Assembly: GCF_040096285.1 (NCBI RefSeq) | Contig: NZ_JBBMEY010000001.1 | Location: forward strand, 113,901 to 177,900 | Source: Ruminococcoides intestinihominis | GTDB lineage: Bacteria > Bacillota > Clostridia > Oscillospirales > Acutalibacteraceae | DNA: 64,000 bases | Reading direction: 5' to 3' | Part shown: positions 26,916 to 35,313 of the stretch, in pieces | How positions within the stretch are numbered: position 1 is the first letter of the stretch | How the letters are laid out: the number at the start of each line of letters is the position of its first letter | The notes under the pieces: generated by a model | Databases searched by the model: none | Told to the model about the DNA's origin: nothing | Seen by the model: the letters and a program-made list of their open reading frames with translations, nothing else | Position numbers and translations under genes: made by a program

Positions 26916-26944
26916 ATTATATCATAGTAAAAGTACATATTCAA
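26916..26944 (-). promoter_or_regulatory. Sigma-A promoter of the pseudokinase gene
   Basis: On the minus strand TTGAAT (26939-26944), a 17-base spacer and perfect TATAAT (26916-26921). Confidence 0.7.
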
Positions 26945-27065
26945 GAAAATTTATTACCTTTTGATGTTACAGTTTTGTTAACTAATAGGTGATTGTTCTT
27001 TTTCTCTGTCAAAATTTGTATTATTTATTATTATATACATATAGCTTATTTATAGGACTTTGATT

Positions 27066-27115
27066 AATAAAAATAAAATCCACTAATAGGTTGTATCTTT
27101 CCTACTAATGGATTT
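27066..27115 (-). terminator. Terminator of the thi operon
   Basis: A 15-bp stem (27076-27090 with 27101-27115) that pairs completely only on the minus-strand RNA, because its two mismatches become G-U wobbles there. It is followed in that direction by TATTTTTATT. The strand asymmetry supports its assignment to thiE. Confidence 0.8.
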
Positions 27116-27128
27116 ATTATATAATTTA

Positions 27129-27722
27129 TTATTCTGTAAAAGAATTTAAATATTTTTGTGGATTAGTACAATTCATTGCACTGCTCATTATACAACCACC
27201 ATCTGCACCGGCATTTCTAACCATTGAAAAGTTTTTTGGTGAAATACCACCTATTGCATATACCGGTATTGATACACTACTGCAAACTGCTTTAAGAAAA
27301 TCAAGTCCTCTACCCGGCAAACCTTTCTTGCAATCAGTATCAAAAATATGACCTGCTGTAATATAGGTACAACCTAGTTTCAGGGCTTTTACTGCATCCT
27401 CTACCGAATGGCAAGATGCACCTAAAATTTTGTACTGTGATTTTTCTTTATCTGTAAGTGTTGCAAGAACTTGCAAAGGTAAATGCAAAGCATTGTGATT
27501 TAGCTTTTCTGCAACTTTAGGAAAATTATGCAAGATACATTGAGTATTATATTTATTGCAAATTTCAATTACCTTTTTAGCTAAATCTTCATAGTCATTT
27601 TCCGGCAAATGTTTTTCCCTAAGTACAATTGCCTTAGGTTTTGCTTTTGCAAGTTTTTCAATGCGTAATAAGAAATCTTCTTTACAGATTGAACTGTTGG
27701 AAATAACAATAATATCAGACAT
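27129..27722 (-). CDS. thiE: Thiamine-phosphate synthase/TenI family protein
   Basis: TIM-barrel protein of 197 residues. ThiE joins the thiazole phosphate and HMP pyrophosphate to make thiamine phosphate; TenI is a related aromatase. I see VLREKHLPENDY, LGASCHSVEDA, TAGHIFDTDCKKGLPGRGL and VYAIGGISPKN. The GHIFDT segment differs a little from the canonical GPIFPT of ThiE, so a TenI-like role in the thiazole branch is possible. It overlaps the thiH end by 8 bases and is the last gene of the riboswitch-controlled operon. Confidence 0.88.
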   Translation of the reverse strand: MSDIIVISNSSICKEDFLLRIEKLAKAKPKAIVLREKHLPENDYEDLAKKVIEICNKYNTQCILHNFPKVAEKLNHNALHLPLQVLATLTDKEKSQYKILGASCHSVEDAVKALKLGCTYITAGHIFDTDCKKGLPGRGLDFLKAVCSSVSIPVYAIGGISPKNFSMVRNAGADGGCIMSSAMNCTNPQKYLNSFTE

Positions 27723-28968
27723 ATAGGTAATCGTTTAGAACAGGTTGCAAGCCTTCATCTGTAATTTCATCATACATTTTCTTTAGGCTACGGTTATCAT
27801 TAATTTCAAACTGTTCATCGCCTTGTTCTTCTTCTGTTTCTTTACCACTATACTTACTTTCGTGATCACCGATACCGGTAGATACACCGGCAGAAACTTT
27901 TGTTGCTGCAATCTTTACAATACCATTTCTGAATTCTGCACTTTCTCTTGAAGAAACTGTAATACCTACATATGGTAAAAAGATACGATATGCACATAGA
28001 ATTTGGCAAAGTTGAGTTTCGTGTACATCAAGTGGATTAATCTTTTCATTATTGATAATCGGTCTTAGTCTTGGACAAGACAAGGACATTTCTGCATGAG
28101 GGTACTTTCTCTGTAAATAATACACATGAAGTGCACTTGCTAAAGCATCTTTTCTAAAATCTGATAGTCCTAAAAGTGCTGAAAAAGCAACACCTCTCAT
28201 ACCACCTCTTAATGCTCTTTCTTGAGCATCAAAACGGTATGGCCATACTCTCTTATGACCTAGCAAATGAAGTGTCTCGTATTTATCTGTATCATAAGTT
28301 TCTTGGAATACTGTTACATAGTCAGCACCACATTTATGAAGATACTCATATTCATCAGTATTAACAGGGTAAACCTCAAGTCCTACCATACGGAAATACT
28401 TTCGTGCTAATTTACAAGCCTCACCAATATACTCTACATTGCTTTGACCTCTGCTTTCACCGGTAAGAATCAAAATTTCTTCCATACCACTATCGGCAAT
28501 AACTTTCATTTCTTTTTCAATTTGTTCCATTGAAAGTTTCATACGATTAATGTGATTGTAACAGTTAAAGCCACAATAAACACAATAGTTTTCGCAATAA
28601 TTTGCTATGTATAACGGCGTAAACATATATACGGTATTGCCAAAATGCTTACTTGTTTCTACTCTTGCTCTCTGAGCCATTTGTTCTAGGAATGGTTCTG
28701 CTGCAGGTGATAAAAGTGCTTTAAAATCCTCTATAGAACAAGTTTCATGTTCAAGTGCTTTTCGTACATCTTTTGCAGTATATTTTGAATAGTCATAAGA
28801 ATTCATATGGTCCATTACATTCTTACAAACATCTGACTCAATAACTTCCATACCGGGCATATATTCCATATGGTTTTTACGGTATGATGGGTCATTCTCC
28901 AGTCTATGTTTCTTCTCAAGTGCTTTTGGTGACAAAAACTCTGAGTCAATTAAAAATTCGTTTTCCAT
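27715..28968 (-). CDS. thiH: 2-iminoacetate synthase ThiH (radical SAM)
   Basis: Radical SAM enzyme that cleaves tyrosine to dehydroglycine for the thiazole ring. The cluster motif is YCENYCVYCGFNC near residues 108-121. ILTGESRGQ, VTVFQETYD and MSLSCPRLRPI are family text. 417 residues. The anaerobic ThiH route, rather than ThiO, fits a clostridial host. It lies 13 bases after thiG and overlaps thiE. Confidence 0.96.
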   Translation of the reverse strand: MENEFLIDSEFLSPKALEKKHRLENDPSYRKNHMEYMPGMEVIESDVCKNVMDHMNSYDYSKYTAKDVRKALEHETCSIEDFKALLSPAAEPFLEQMAQRARVETSKHFGNTVYMFTPLYIANYCENYCVYCGFNCYNHINRMKLSMEQIEKEMKVIADSGMEEILILTGESRGQSNVEYIGEACKLARKYFRMVGLEVYPVNTDEYEYLHKCGADYVTVFQETYDTDKYETLHLLGHKRVWPYRFDAQERALRGGMRGVAFSALLGLSDFRKDALASALHVYYLQRKYPHAEMSLSCPRLRPIINNEKINPLDVHETQLCQILCAYRIFLPYVGITVSSRESAEFRNGIVKIAATKVSAGVSTGIGDHESKYSGKETEEEQGDEQFEINDNRSLKKMYDEITDEGLQPVLNDYLYV

Positions 28969-28981
28969 TAAAATTCACCTC

Positions 28982-29752
28982 TTAATTACGCAAGAAACCT
29001 GTTAATGGATCTGAAGAAGATGCACCACGAGTTAGAACTCTGCCTAATCCTGATAAGTATGCCTTTCTACCGGCTTCTATAGCATTCTTAAATGCAGATG
29101 CCATCAATGGTAAGTCACCGGCAGTAGCTAATGCAGTATTTGCCATAATTGCTGATGCACCCATTTCCATTGCTTCACAAGCCTGAGAAGGTTTACCGAT
29201 ACCGGCATCTACAATAATTGGTAAATCAATTTCATCAATTAGAATTTGGATAAAATCTTTAGTAGCTAGACCTTTATTTGAACCGATTGGTGAAGCTAAA
29301 GGCATAATTGATGCTGCACCGGCATTAACTAAATCACGAGCAACATTTAGGTCAGGATACATATAAGGCATTACAACAAAACCCTCTTTTGCCAGAATTT
29401 CTGTAGCCTTAATAGTTTCTTGGTTATCAGGAAGCAGGTACTTACTATCTCTCATAATTTCAATCTTTACAAAGTTGCCACAACCAAGTTCTCTGGCTAG
29501 TCTTGCAATTCTTACTGCTTCATCAGCATTTCTTGCACCACTTGTATTAGGTAGTAATGTAACACCCTTTGGAATATAATCAAGGATATTTTCTTGTTCC
29601 TTAGTATTAGCTCTACGAACTGCAAGTGTAATAATTTCAGCACCGGCATCCTTAATAGCTGAGTCAATAAGTTTCATAGAATACTTACCTGAACCTAAAA
29701 TAAATCTTGAGTTAAATTCATGACCACCAATGATAAGTTTATCATTTTCCAT
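28982..29752 (-). CDS. thiG: Thiazole synthase ThiG
   Basis: Builds the thiazole phosphate from DXP, ThiS thiocarboxylate and dehydroglycine. FNSRFILGSGKY, VRRANT, LPNTSGARNADEAVR, MPLASPIGSNKG and VDAGIGKPSQA are diagnostic. 256 residues. It follows thiS after 57 bases and precedes thiH. Confidence 0.97.
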   Translation of the reverse strand: MENDKLIIGGHEFNSRFILGSGKYSMKLIDSAIKDAGAEIITLAVRRANTKEQENILDYIPKGVTLLPNTSGARNADEAVRIARLARELGCGNFVKIEIMRDSKYLLPDNQETIKATEILAKEGFVVMPYMYPDLNVARDLVNAGAASIMPLASPIGSNKGLATKDFIQILIDEIDLPIIVDAGIGKPSQACEAMEMGASAIMANTALATAGDLPLMASAFKNAIEAGRKAYLSGLGRVLTRGASSSDPLTGFLRN

Positions 29753-29809
29753 TATAATTTCCTTCTTTCAATGTATATCAAGTTTGTTTTATTTTTTCTT
29801 AAGAAGAAA

Positions 29810-30004
29810 TTAGCCTCCACCCATAAAGCTAACAACTTCTACTACATCACCATCTTTTAGTACAGTTGTTTCATAATCAGACTTTGAGATAATTACTTCA
29901 TTACATTCAACTGCAATAGTCTTTGGGTTATAGTTTGCAATTTCCAGATACTGTGAAATAGTCTTTCCTGACATATCAACTTCTTTACCGTTAATTGTTA
30001 CCAC
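29810..30004 (-). CDS. thiS: Sulfur carrier protein ThiS
   Basis: Ubiquitin-fold sulfur carrier of 64 residues, ending in the required di-glycine (SFMGGG), with VTINGKEVDM at the start. Thiocarboxylated at its C-terminus, it donates sulfur to ThiG. It is the first gene after the riboswitch attenuator. The adenylating enzyme ThiF is not in the operon. Confidence 0.95.
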   Translation of the reverse strand: MVTINGKEVDMSGKTISQYLEIANYNPKTIAVECNEVIISKSDYETTVLKDGDVVEVVSFMGGG

Positions 30005-30023
30005 TTTTGCACCTCCTATAAGT

Positions 30024-30058
30024 AAAAAAAGAAGCTACCCTATGTTTGGGTAACTTCT
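30024..30058 (-). terminator. Riboswitch-linked attenuator before thiS
   Basis: On the minus strand a 10-bp stem GAAGTTACCC / GGGTAGCTTC (one U-G pair) with a seven-base loop is followed by seven T, 20 bases before thiS. It lies directly after the TPP aptamer, so it is the expression platform: transcription should stop when TPP is bound. Confidence 0.85.
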
Positions 30059-30080
30059 CAAAATACATTAATAAATATAT

Positions 30081-30155
30081 CCCTACGTTGGCATTATCCA
30101 AATCAGGTAATGGTCGAAGATTATATCTTCCTCTCAGCCTGTAACACAAGCTCCC
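30081..30155 (-). ncRNA. TPP riboswitch (THI element)
   Basis: On the minus strand the aptamer core reads GGGAGC, then GGCTGAGAGGA, GACCATTACCTGAT, GGATAATGCCAACG and GTAGGGA. These are the conserved THI-box blocks in the right order and spacing: the CUGAGA pyrimidine-sensing helix and the ACCUGAU pyrophosphate-sensing part. It lies between a sigma-A promoter and an attenuator ahead of thiSGHE. Confidence 0.97.
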
Positions 30156-30175
30156 ATAATTTTTACTTTAATAAT

Positions 30176-30204
30176 ATTATACTCTTACTTATTATTATTT
30201 TCAA
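30176..30204 (-). promoter_or_regulatory. Sigma-A promoter of the thi operon
   Basis: On the minus strand TTGAAA (30199-30204), a 17-base spacer and perfect TATAAT (30176-30181), about 20 bases before the TPP aptamer. Confidence 0.75.
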
Positions 30205-30263
30205 TAGTTTAAAATTTTATTTTAATTTTTACGCCGTTTTTTCGTCATTTTCTTTTAAAGAAA

Positions 30264-30307
30264 TAAAAAAATACCCATAGGTTAGCTAAAAGTGGCTTAT
30301 CTATGGG
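30264..30307 (-). terminator. Terminator after tRNA-Ala
   Basis: On the minus strand CCCATAG ... CTATGGG (30301-30307 with 30274-30280), with a partly paired interior, is followed by TATTTTTTT. It starts 9 bases after the tRNA CCA. Confidence 0.75.
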
Positions 30308-30315
30308 CTTTTCTT

Positions 30316-30391
30316 TGGTGGAGATGAAGGGGCTCGAACCCTCGACTCCCACAATGCCATTGTGGTACTCTCCCAGCTGAGCTACATCCCC
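30316..30391 (-). tRNA. tRNA-Ala (anticodon GGC), CCA encoded
   Basis: A 76-base cloverleaf on the minus strand. The acceptor stem GGGGATG/CATCTCC contains the G3-U70 pair that defines alanine tRNA. The D arm is AGCTCAGCTGGGAGAGT, the anticodon stem is CCACA/TGTGG with loop ATGGCAT (anticodon GGC after U33), and the T arm contains GGTTCGAACC. The 3' CCA is in the DNA. It sits 39 bases after ybaK and ahead of a terminator, so it may be read from the long upstream operon or its own promoter. Confidence 0.97.
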
Positions 30392-30429
30392 GTTCAATAA
30401 GATAATTCTATCACAAGGTAATGAAAAAA

Positions 30430-30915
30430 TCAAGAATTATCTTTTATAATATCAGCTACTTCAACAGGAATTACCTTTTGCAATGAGGATAGTGACAACT
30501 CAACCTGGTTACCTACCCTACCTGCTGAAAAGTAGATAGTATCATAGTCATTAGCAGTCTTATGGATAAAAGTTTTAAACTGCTTTTTCATACCGATTGG
30601 CGAACAGCCACCATGGATATATCCTGTTAGTGGCAAAAGTTCTTTTTGGTGAATCATCTCTATTGACTTTTCTTTTGCAACTTTGGCAGCTTTCTTTAAA
30701 TCAAGTTCTTTATTTGCCGGTACAACAAAAACATAATGTTCTTTACTTTTACCAACAGTTACAAGGGTTTTAAAAACCTTGCCTACTTCTTGATTAAGAG
30801 CATTTGCTACTTCTTCTGCGTTAAGTTTTGTATTATCATAAGCATAGTGAGAATACTCAATTTTCTTTTGGTCAAGAATTCTCATTACATTAGTTTTTTC
30901 TTGTTTTTTTGCCAT
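30430..30915 (-). CDS. ybaK: Cys-tRNA(Pro) deacylase YbaK/EbsC family
   Basis: Trans-editing enzyme that hydrolyses Cys mischarged onto tRNA-Pro. 161 residues. Recognised from TLVTVGKSKEHYVFVVPANKELD, LPLTGYIHGGCSPIGMKK with the conserved GGxSPxG, and YFSAGRVGNQVELS. It is 10 bases after the HprK-like gene, at the end of the long yicC-to-thiN run, and is followed by tRNA-Ala. Confidence 0.93.
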   Translation of the reverse strand: MAKKQEKTNVMRILDQKKIEYSHYAYDNTKLNAEEVANALNQEVGKVFKTLVTVGKSKEHYVFVVPANKELDLKKAAKVAKEKSIEMIHQKELLPLTGYIHGGCSPIGMKKQFKTFIHKTANDYDTIYFSAGRVGNQVELSLSSLQKVIPVEVADIIKDNS

Positions 30916-30925
30916 AATATCACCA

Positions 30926-31630
30926 CTAATTTTTGCTCATCATATTATAAGATGTTTTTACTGCATCTTCAGAAATATCACAAAACAGTTCATACACATT
31001 TACATTGCTGAGAACTTTATCAAGAACAGTTAATAGGCTTGACATTTTTTGTTTATCATTAATACAAAGTGTTTGTGGCAGGAATTTTCCTATAGCTTTC
31101 TTGGTAGATATTTTATTGATAACATTTTCTTTGCCTTGGTTGATACAACAAATACCTTTTAGTGGTACTAAAATATTTTTATTAATATCATGTTTACCTG
31201 AAAAAGGTGTGCCACAAGCATATATCTTATTATCAATTATTCTGATAACCGGTTTGTCGTCATTTATCATAACGGCTCTGTCCCCAAAATACTTCATCCA
31301 CAAAGCACAATGGGTTGACTTTCCTGTACCACTATTTGCAGTAAAAAGATAGGCTTCATTATCAACAGATATTGCTGATGAATGAAGAAGTATTCCGTCA
31401 TAATCTAAGATTGCTTCGTAAAATATCATTCCATAAATTACATACTCAGCAAGTGACCTTGATATATGAGGAAAAGAAAGGATATAGTTATCTATCCTTT
31501 CTTCTGTAACATTAAGAGTTATGTCTGGTTTTAAATTTTGATTTTTTGCTAAATATTTTTCAGAACGAGTAATTGTCTGTTTATATTTGGGTTCATAATA
31601 AACATTTAAACCACACATATTATATAGCAT
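30926..31630 (-). CDS. HPr kinase-like P-loop protein, function unknown
   Basis: Protein of 234 residues. A segment about 80-160 resembles the catalytic core of HPr kinase/PEP carboxykinase-fold proteins: GILLHSSAI, the P-loop ANSGTGKSTHCALW, NDDKPVIRI and YACGTPFSGK. The HprK N-terminal domain and the HprK signature loop are absent. Similar stand-alone proteins (for example ScmC-type) occur with peptide-modification cassettes, but none is seen here. Start ATG 31630 has AAGAGG upstream. It follows thiN by 9 bases and precedes ybaK by 10, so it is co-transcribed. Substrate unknown. Confidence 0.7.
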   Translation of the reverse strand: MLYNMCGLNVYYEPKYKQTITRSEKYLAKNQNLKPDITLNVTEERIDNYILSFPHISRSLAEYVIYGMIFYEAILDYDGILLHSSAISVDNEAYLFTANSGTGKSTHCALWMKYFGDRAVMINDDKPVIRIIDNKIYACGTPFSGKHDINKNILVPLKGICCINQGKENVINKISTKKAIGKFLPQTLCINDKQKMSSLLTVLDKVLSNVNVYELFCDISEDAVKTSYNMMSKN

Positions 31631-31639
31631 AAAAACCTC

Positions 31640-32263
31640 TTATTTATAATAAGTTAATAGGATTGCTCTGCCTCTGTTGATTGTGATTTCAGCTTCATCA
31701 TCAACAAAAACATTGCTAATGCCACGAGATACATTATATGTTAAAGTCTTGTTGTTTAACATATATTCTGCACCTTTATATGTAACATTTACACTTTCAC
31801 AACCATAAGGGAACACTGAGAAAATAAGGCCTTTCTTGTTGTTCATTTCGTATGAACCTTCCTTTAGGATACGAATTTCCTCACCGTTGTTTCTTGCAAT
31901 ACCGTTATAGTTATATTCTGAGAGAAATGCCAGAGTTGCAATGTTTGCAAATGTATGGTCGGTTCTACCACCGATTGAACCTAGTAGTAAGAAGTCCTTA
32001 TAGCCTCTACGGATACATTCCATTACACAATGTTCTGTATCAGTATCATCCTTATGGGTATTTAGCTTAACAACTTCTGTGTTCTGTGGTAGTTCTTCCT
32101 TTAGTGAATCAAAGTCACCGATAATTAGGTTTGGAGTCAGACCTGCTTTCTTTGCAAAAGAATAACCTGAATCAGCACAAACAATAAAGTCATCACTTGT
32201 ACATAGGCTTTTGATTTCTTCTACATTTGTATCCGGTGAACCGGAAATAATTACACATCTCAT
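31640..32263 (-). CDS. thiN: Thiamine pyrophosphokinase
   Basis: Transfers pyrophosphate from ATP to thiamine, giving TPP by salvage. 207 residues. VCADSGYSFAKKAGLTPNL, IGDFDS, KDDTDTEHCV and LLGSIGGRTDHTFANI are the TPK signatures. Start ATG 32263 has GGAG 9 bases upstream and overlaps the rsgA stop (ATGA). It lies just downstream of rsgA, the classic Firmicute order, though rpe, usually between them, is missing. It is not under the TPP riboswitch at 30.1 kb. Confidence 0.95.
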   Translation of the reverse strand: MRCVIISGSPDTNVEEIKSLCTSDDFIVCADSGYSFAKKAGLTPNLIIGDFDSLKEELPQNTEVVKLNTHKDDTDTEHCVMECIRRGYKDFLLLGSIGGRTDHTFANIATLAFLSEYNYNGIARNNGEEIRILKEGSYEMNNKKGLIFSVFPYGCESVNVTYKGAEYMLNNKTLTYNVSRGISNVFVDDEAEITINRGRAILLTYYK

Positions 32264-33147
32264 TTTCTTCTCTCCCATTCTTTAATGTCTTTTATTTCAT
32301 TATACATATCAACATAGCTATTGTGTCGTGACTTTTGAATTTTGCCTTCTTCTACCATTTGTAGAATAGCACAACCCTTTTCACAAGTATGGCTACATGA
32401 AGTAAACTTACACTGACCGATATAATCTTCAAATTCAGGAAACATATATTGAAGTTGGGTTTTGTCTTGAATATTAAACTTTTCAAGTTGCATAGTTGAA
32501 AACCCGGGTGTGTCACAAACATAACCACCATTAAACTTCAGTAATTCAACAGTTCTTGTTGTATGACGACCTCTGCCAAGTTTATCACTAACTTCTCCTG
32601 TTTTTAGCTGAAAATCAGGAAAAAGCTTATTAAGTAAAGTTGACTTACCAACACCACTGTTGCCAATAAAGGCAGTGATTTTGTTAGGTAAAAGTGAATA
32701 TATTTCATCTACACCTTCCCCTGTAACAGAAGAATAAAGTATAGTCTTGATACCTGTACTGTTATAGATGTTATATATTTCTTCACCACTTTTTATATCT
32801 GACTTTGAGATTACAATAACCGGTTCAATATTGTTATATACAGCAGTTGCAGTCATCTTGTCAATAACTGTATAGTTTGGTGCAGGAGAAACTGTACTAC
32901 AGACTATAACCAATGTGTCAATATTTGCCATTGGTGGTCTAACAATAGAGTTCTTTCGCTTATATATTTCTTCAACTGTAGGATAACCACTTTCAGGTAT
33001 AGAGATTGTCACTAAATCTCCAACTACAGGAGTTTTGCTTGTCTTACGAAAAGAACCTCTTGCCTTACATTCATATGTATTGTCAGTGGTTTCTACATAA
33101 TAGAAACCACTGATTGCTTTTATAATTCTACCCTCTACACTATTCAT
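32260..33147 (-). CDS. rsgA: Small ribosomal subunit GTPase RsgA
   Basis: Circularly permuted GTPase for late 30S maturation. It has an N-terminal OB fold, then permuted motifs VISKSDI, GNSGVGKSTLLN and DTPGFSTM, and a C-terminal zinc-binding region with CKFTSCSHTCEKGCAI. 295 residues. It follows prkC by 12 bases and overlaps thiN. In Firmicutes RsgA is a known phosphorylation target of PrkC-type kinases, which fits the neighbourhood. Confidence 0.96.
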   Translation of the reverse strand: MNSVEGRIIKAISGFYYVETTDNTYECKARGSFRKTSKTPVVGDLVTISIPESGYPTVEEIYKRKNSIVRPPMANIDTLVIVCSTVSPAPNYTVIDKMTATAVYNNIEPVIVISKSDIKSGEEIYNIYNSTGIKTILYSSVTGEGVDEIYSLLPNKITAFIGNSGVGKSTLLNKLFPDFQLKTGEVSDKLGRGRHTTRTVELLKFNGGYVCDTPGFSTMQLEKFNIQDKTQLQYMFPEFEDYIGQCKFTSCSHTCEKGCAILQMVEEGKIQKSRHNSYVDMYNEIKDIKEWERRK

Positions 33148-33159
33148 TAAAAAACACCT

Positions 33160-35301
33160 TTAATATGCCGGAGCAGTAGTAGGTTGTGGTTCTTGAGTTG
33201 GCTCTGTGTTATAGTTTGTTGTATCTTGTGAAACTGTTGTTATATCCTGAGTAGGTGCAACAGTTGTATCTTCCTGAGTAGTAGGAGGTGCAGTAGTTGT
33301 AGTTGTTGCTATAACATAGTCATGGTATGTTGGGGTTGCCTTCTTATTCTGGAAGTCAATTGTATATTCCTGATATAGCTGACCGTTTAGATATACCTTA
33401 ACCTTTGAATCGGTTTCTGTACCTGTCAAAGTAAAGCTATATGTCTTTAGTTCTGATGGAATAACATTTGTTGTTGCAAATACATTGCCATCAAATACAA
33501 CCTGTAGTGAAACACTGTTTGTTTCATTCTTTGGCAACTGAACATCAATCTGAATAGACTGAGCATCCTTTTTACCACCTGAAAGAACAAGTTTTACAGT
33601 ATAGCCCTTCTTTACAGTACCACCCTGTAAAGGATTTTGTCTAATAACAGTATCCTTTTCTTCATAACTGTTTTCGTCATATTCGTATTCTACATATAGA
33701 CCTTTACTTTCAAGAATTTCCTTAGCTTCAGAAATATCTTTACCTGTTACATCAGGAATTTTAACTTTCTTTTCAGCAGGGCCTTTTGAAACATAAAGAT
33801 ATACTGATGAACCGATAGTTGTTTTCTGTCCCGGATTTGGGAATTCTGATGATACATAGTCAACATTAACATCTTCACTCTGTACATAAACAATCTCAGG
33901 TACAAGGTTTCTTGACTCTAGTTCTTTAATAGCATCTTCCTCTGTTGTATTTAGAAGATGAGGAACTGTTACATCAGAATTTTTGCCGTTTACAGTTAGC
34001 TGAATAGTTGAACCTTTCTTAACTTTCTTTGAATCTGCTTCAGGTTGTTGAGAAAGGATAACACCTTCCTTTTTAGTTGAGTCATATTCAAAGTCCAGTT
34101 GAAAAACAAAGTTCTCTTTATTATCTCCTTGCTTAACATCAAGGATTGTTTTGCCAACATAATTTGGAACATCTGTATCTGCATTTGAATTTGAGAATGC
34201 AGAAGTTACAAAGTAAATACCAAAACCGATTAGGCAAACTATAAATGATGCTACAACACCTAGGATTGCAGACTTTTTCTTTGATCTAACTTTCTTTTCA
34301 GGTTCTTCACTATCAAAATCTTCCGGAACAAACTTATTGGAATCTTTGTTATCATCAACTTTCTTTTCTTCAAAGATTCTCTTTGTTTCATCCTTTTTCT
34401 TAGCTTCTCTTTTCTTTTCAGCAGATTTTGGTTCTATTGGCTTTGGAAGGCTGTAACCAAATACAATGCTTGGATTTAATCTAAAACGGTCAATATCATT
34501 AAGCATTGCTTGAGCTGACTCATATCTATCCTTAGGGTCTTTCTGCATAGCATGAAGAGTGATTTCTTCAAGACCTTGTGGAATGTCAGGATTAATCTCT
34601 CTTGGTAGCTTTGGAGTAGACTGAAGTTGCATAATAGCAACAGAAACTGCATTATCAGCTACGAAAGGAAGTTTACCTGTTAGCATTTCATACATCATAA
34701 CACCAACAGAATAAATATCTGTTTTACCGTCGGTGTTGCCACCCTTTGCTTGTTCAGGTGCTATGTAGTGAACAGAACCGATTGCTTGTTCTGTCATTGT
34801 TCTTGTAGCAGAATTAAAGTTACGGGCAATACCAAAGTCAGTTACTTTGATAGTACCGTCTTGAAGCAACATAATGTTCTGTGGCTTAATGTCACGGTGA
34901 ACAATACCCTTTTCATGAGCGTGTTGTAATGCTCTTAAAATTTGAGTTGTTAGGTGCAATGCTTCTTTCCACTGAATTACACCTTGCTGAGCGATATACT
35001 CCTTAAGAGTAATACCGTCAATATATTCCATAACAATATACTGAATCATATCACCAAAAGAAACATCATAAACCCTTACAATGTTTGGATGTGAAAGAAC
35101 AGCAATAGATTTACTTTCGTTTTTAAATCTTCTGATAAAGTCTGCATTATCAAGAAATTCATCCTTTAGAATTTTGATTGCAACTTCTCTATCGTCAACA
35201 GTATCGTAACACCTATAAACATTGGCCATACCACCAACACCAATAAGTTCTTGGATTTCATATCTACCGTCAAGCTTTTTGCCTGTGTACTTATCTATCA
35301 T
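33160..35301 (-). CDS. prkC: Ser/Thr protein kinase with PASTA domains (PrkC/StkP type)
   Basis: Membrane kinase that senses peptidoglycan. Kinase domain about 10-275: GVGGMANVY loop, AIKIL lysine, HRDIKPQN and DFGIAR, all intact. A charged juxtamembrane region is followed by a membrane helix (about 345-368). Three PASTA repeats begin near VPNYVGKTI, VTVPHLLNTTEEDA and VKIPDVTGKDI. Beyond them is an extra beta-rich domain and a Thr/Gln/Pro-rich tail of about 50 residues that is not part of standard PrkC. 713 residues. It lies 12 bases after its phosphatase gene prpC. Confidence 0.96.
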   Translation of the reverse strand: MIDKYTGKKLDGRYEIQELIGVGGMANVYRCYDTVDDREVAIKILKDEFLDNADFIRRFKNESKSIAVLSHPNIVRVYDVSFGDMIQYIVMEYIDGITLKEYIAQQGVIQWKEALHLTTQILRALQHAHEKGIVHRDIKPQNIMLLQDGTIKVTDFGIARNFNSATRTMTEQAIGSVHYIAPEQAKGGNTDGKTDIYSVGVMMYEMLTGKLPFVADNAVSVAIMQLQSTPKLPREINPDIPQGLEEITLHAMQKDPKDRYESAQAMLNDIDRFRLNPSIVFGYSLPKPIEPKSAEKKREAKKKDETKRIFEEKKVDDNKDSNKFVPEDFDSEEPEKKVRSKKKSAILGVVASFIVCLIGFGIYFVTSAFSNSNADTDVPNYVGKTILDVKQGDNKENFVFQLDFEYDSTKKEGVILSQQPEADSKKVKKGSTIQLTVNGKNSDVTVPHLLNTTEEDAIKELESRNLVPEIVYVQSEDVNVDYVSSEFPNPGQKTTIGSSVYLYVSKGPAEKKVKIPDVTGKDISEAKEILESKGLYVEYEYDENSYEEKDTVIRQNPLQGGTVKKGYTVKLVLSGGKKDAQSIQIDVQLPKNETNSVSLQVVFDGNVFATTNVIPSELKTYSFTLTGTETDSKVKVYLNGQLYQEYTIDFQNKKATPTYHDYVIATTTTTAPPTTQEDTTVAPTQDITTVSQDTTNYNTEPTQEPQPTTAPAY

Positions 35302-35313
35302 AACTCTTCCTCC

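Noticed and set aside
30245..30433. A 62-codon minus-strand frame
   Set aside because: It runs through the tRNA-Ala gene and its terminator; no ribosome site fits.
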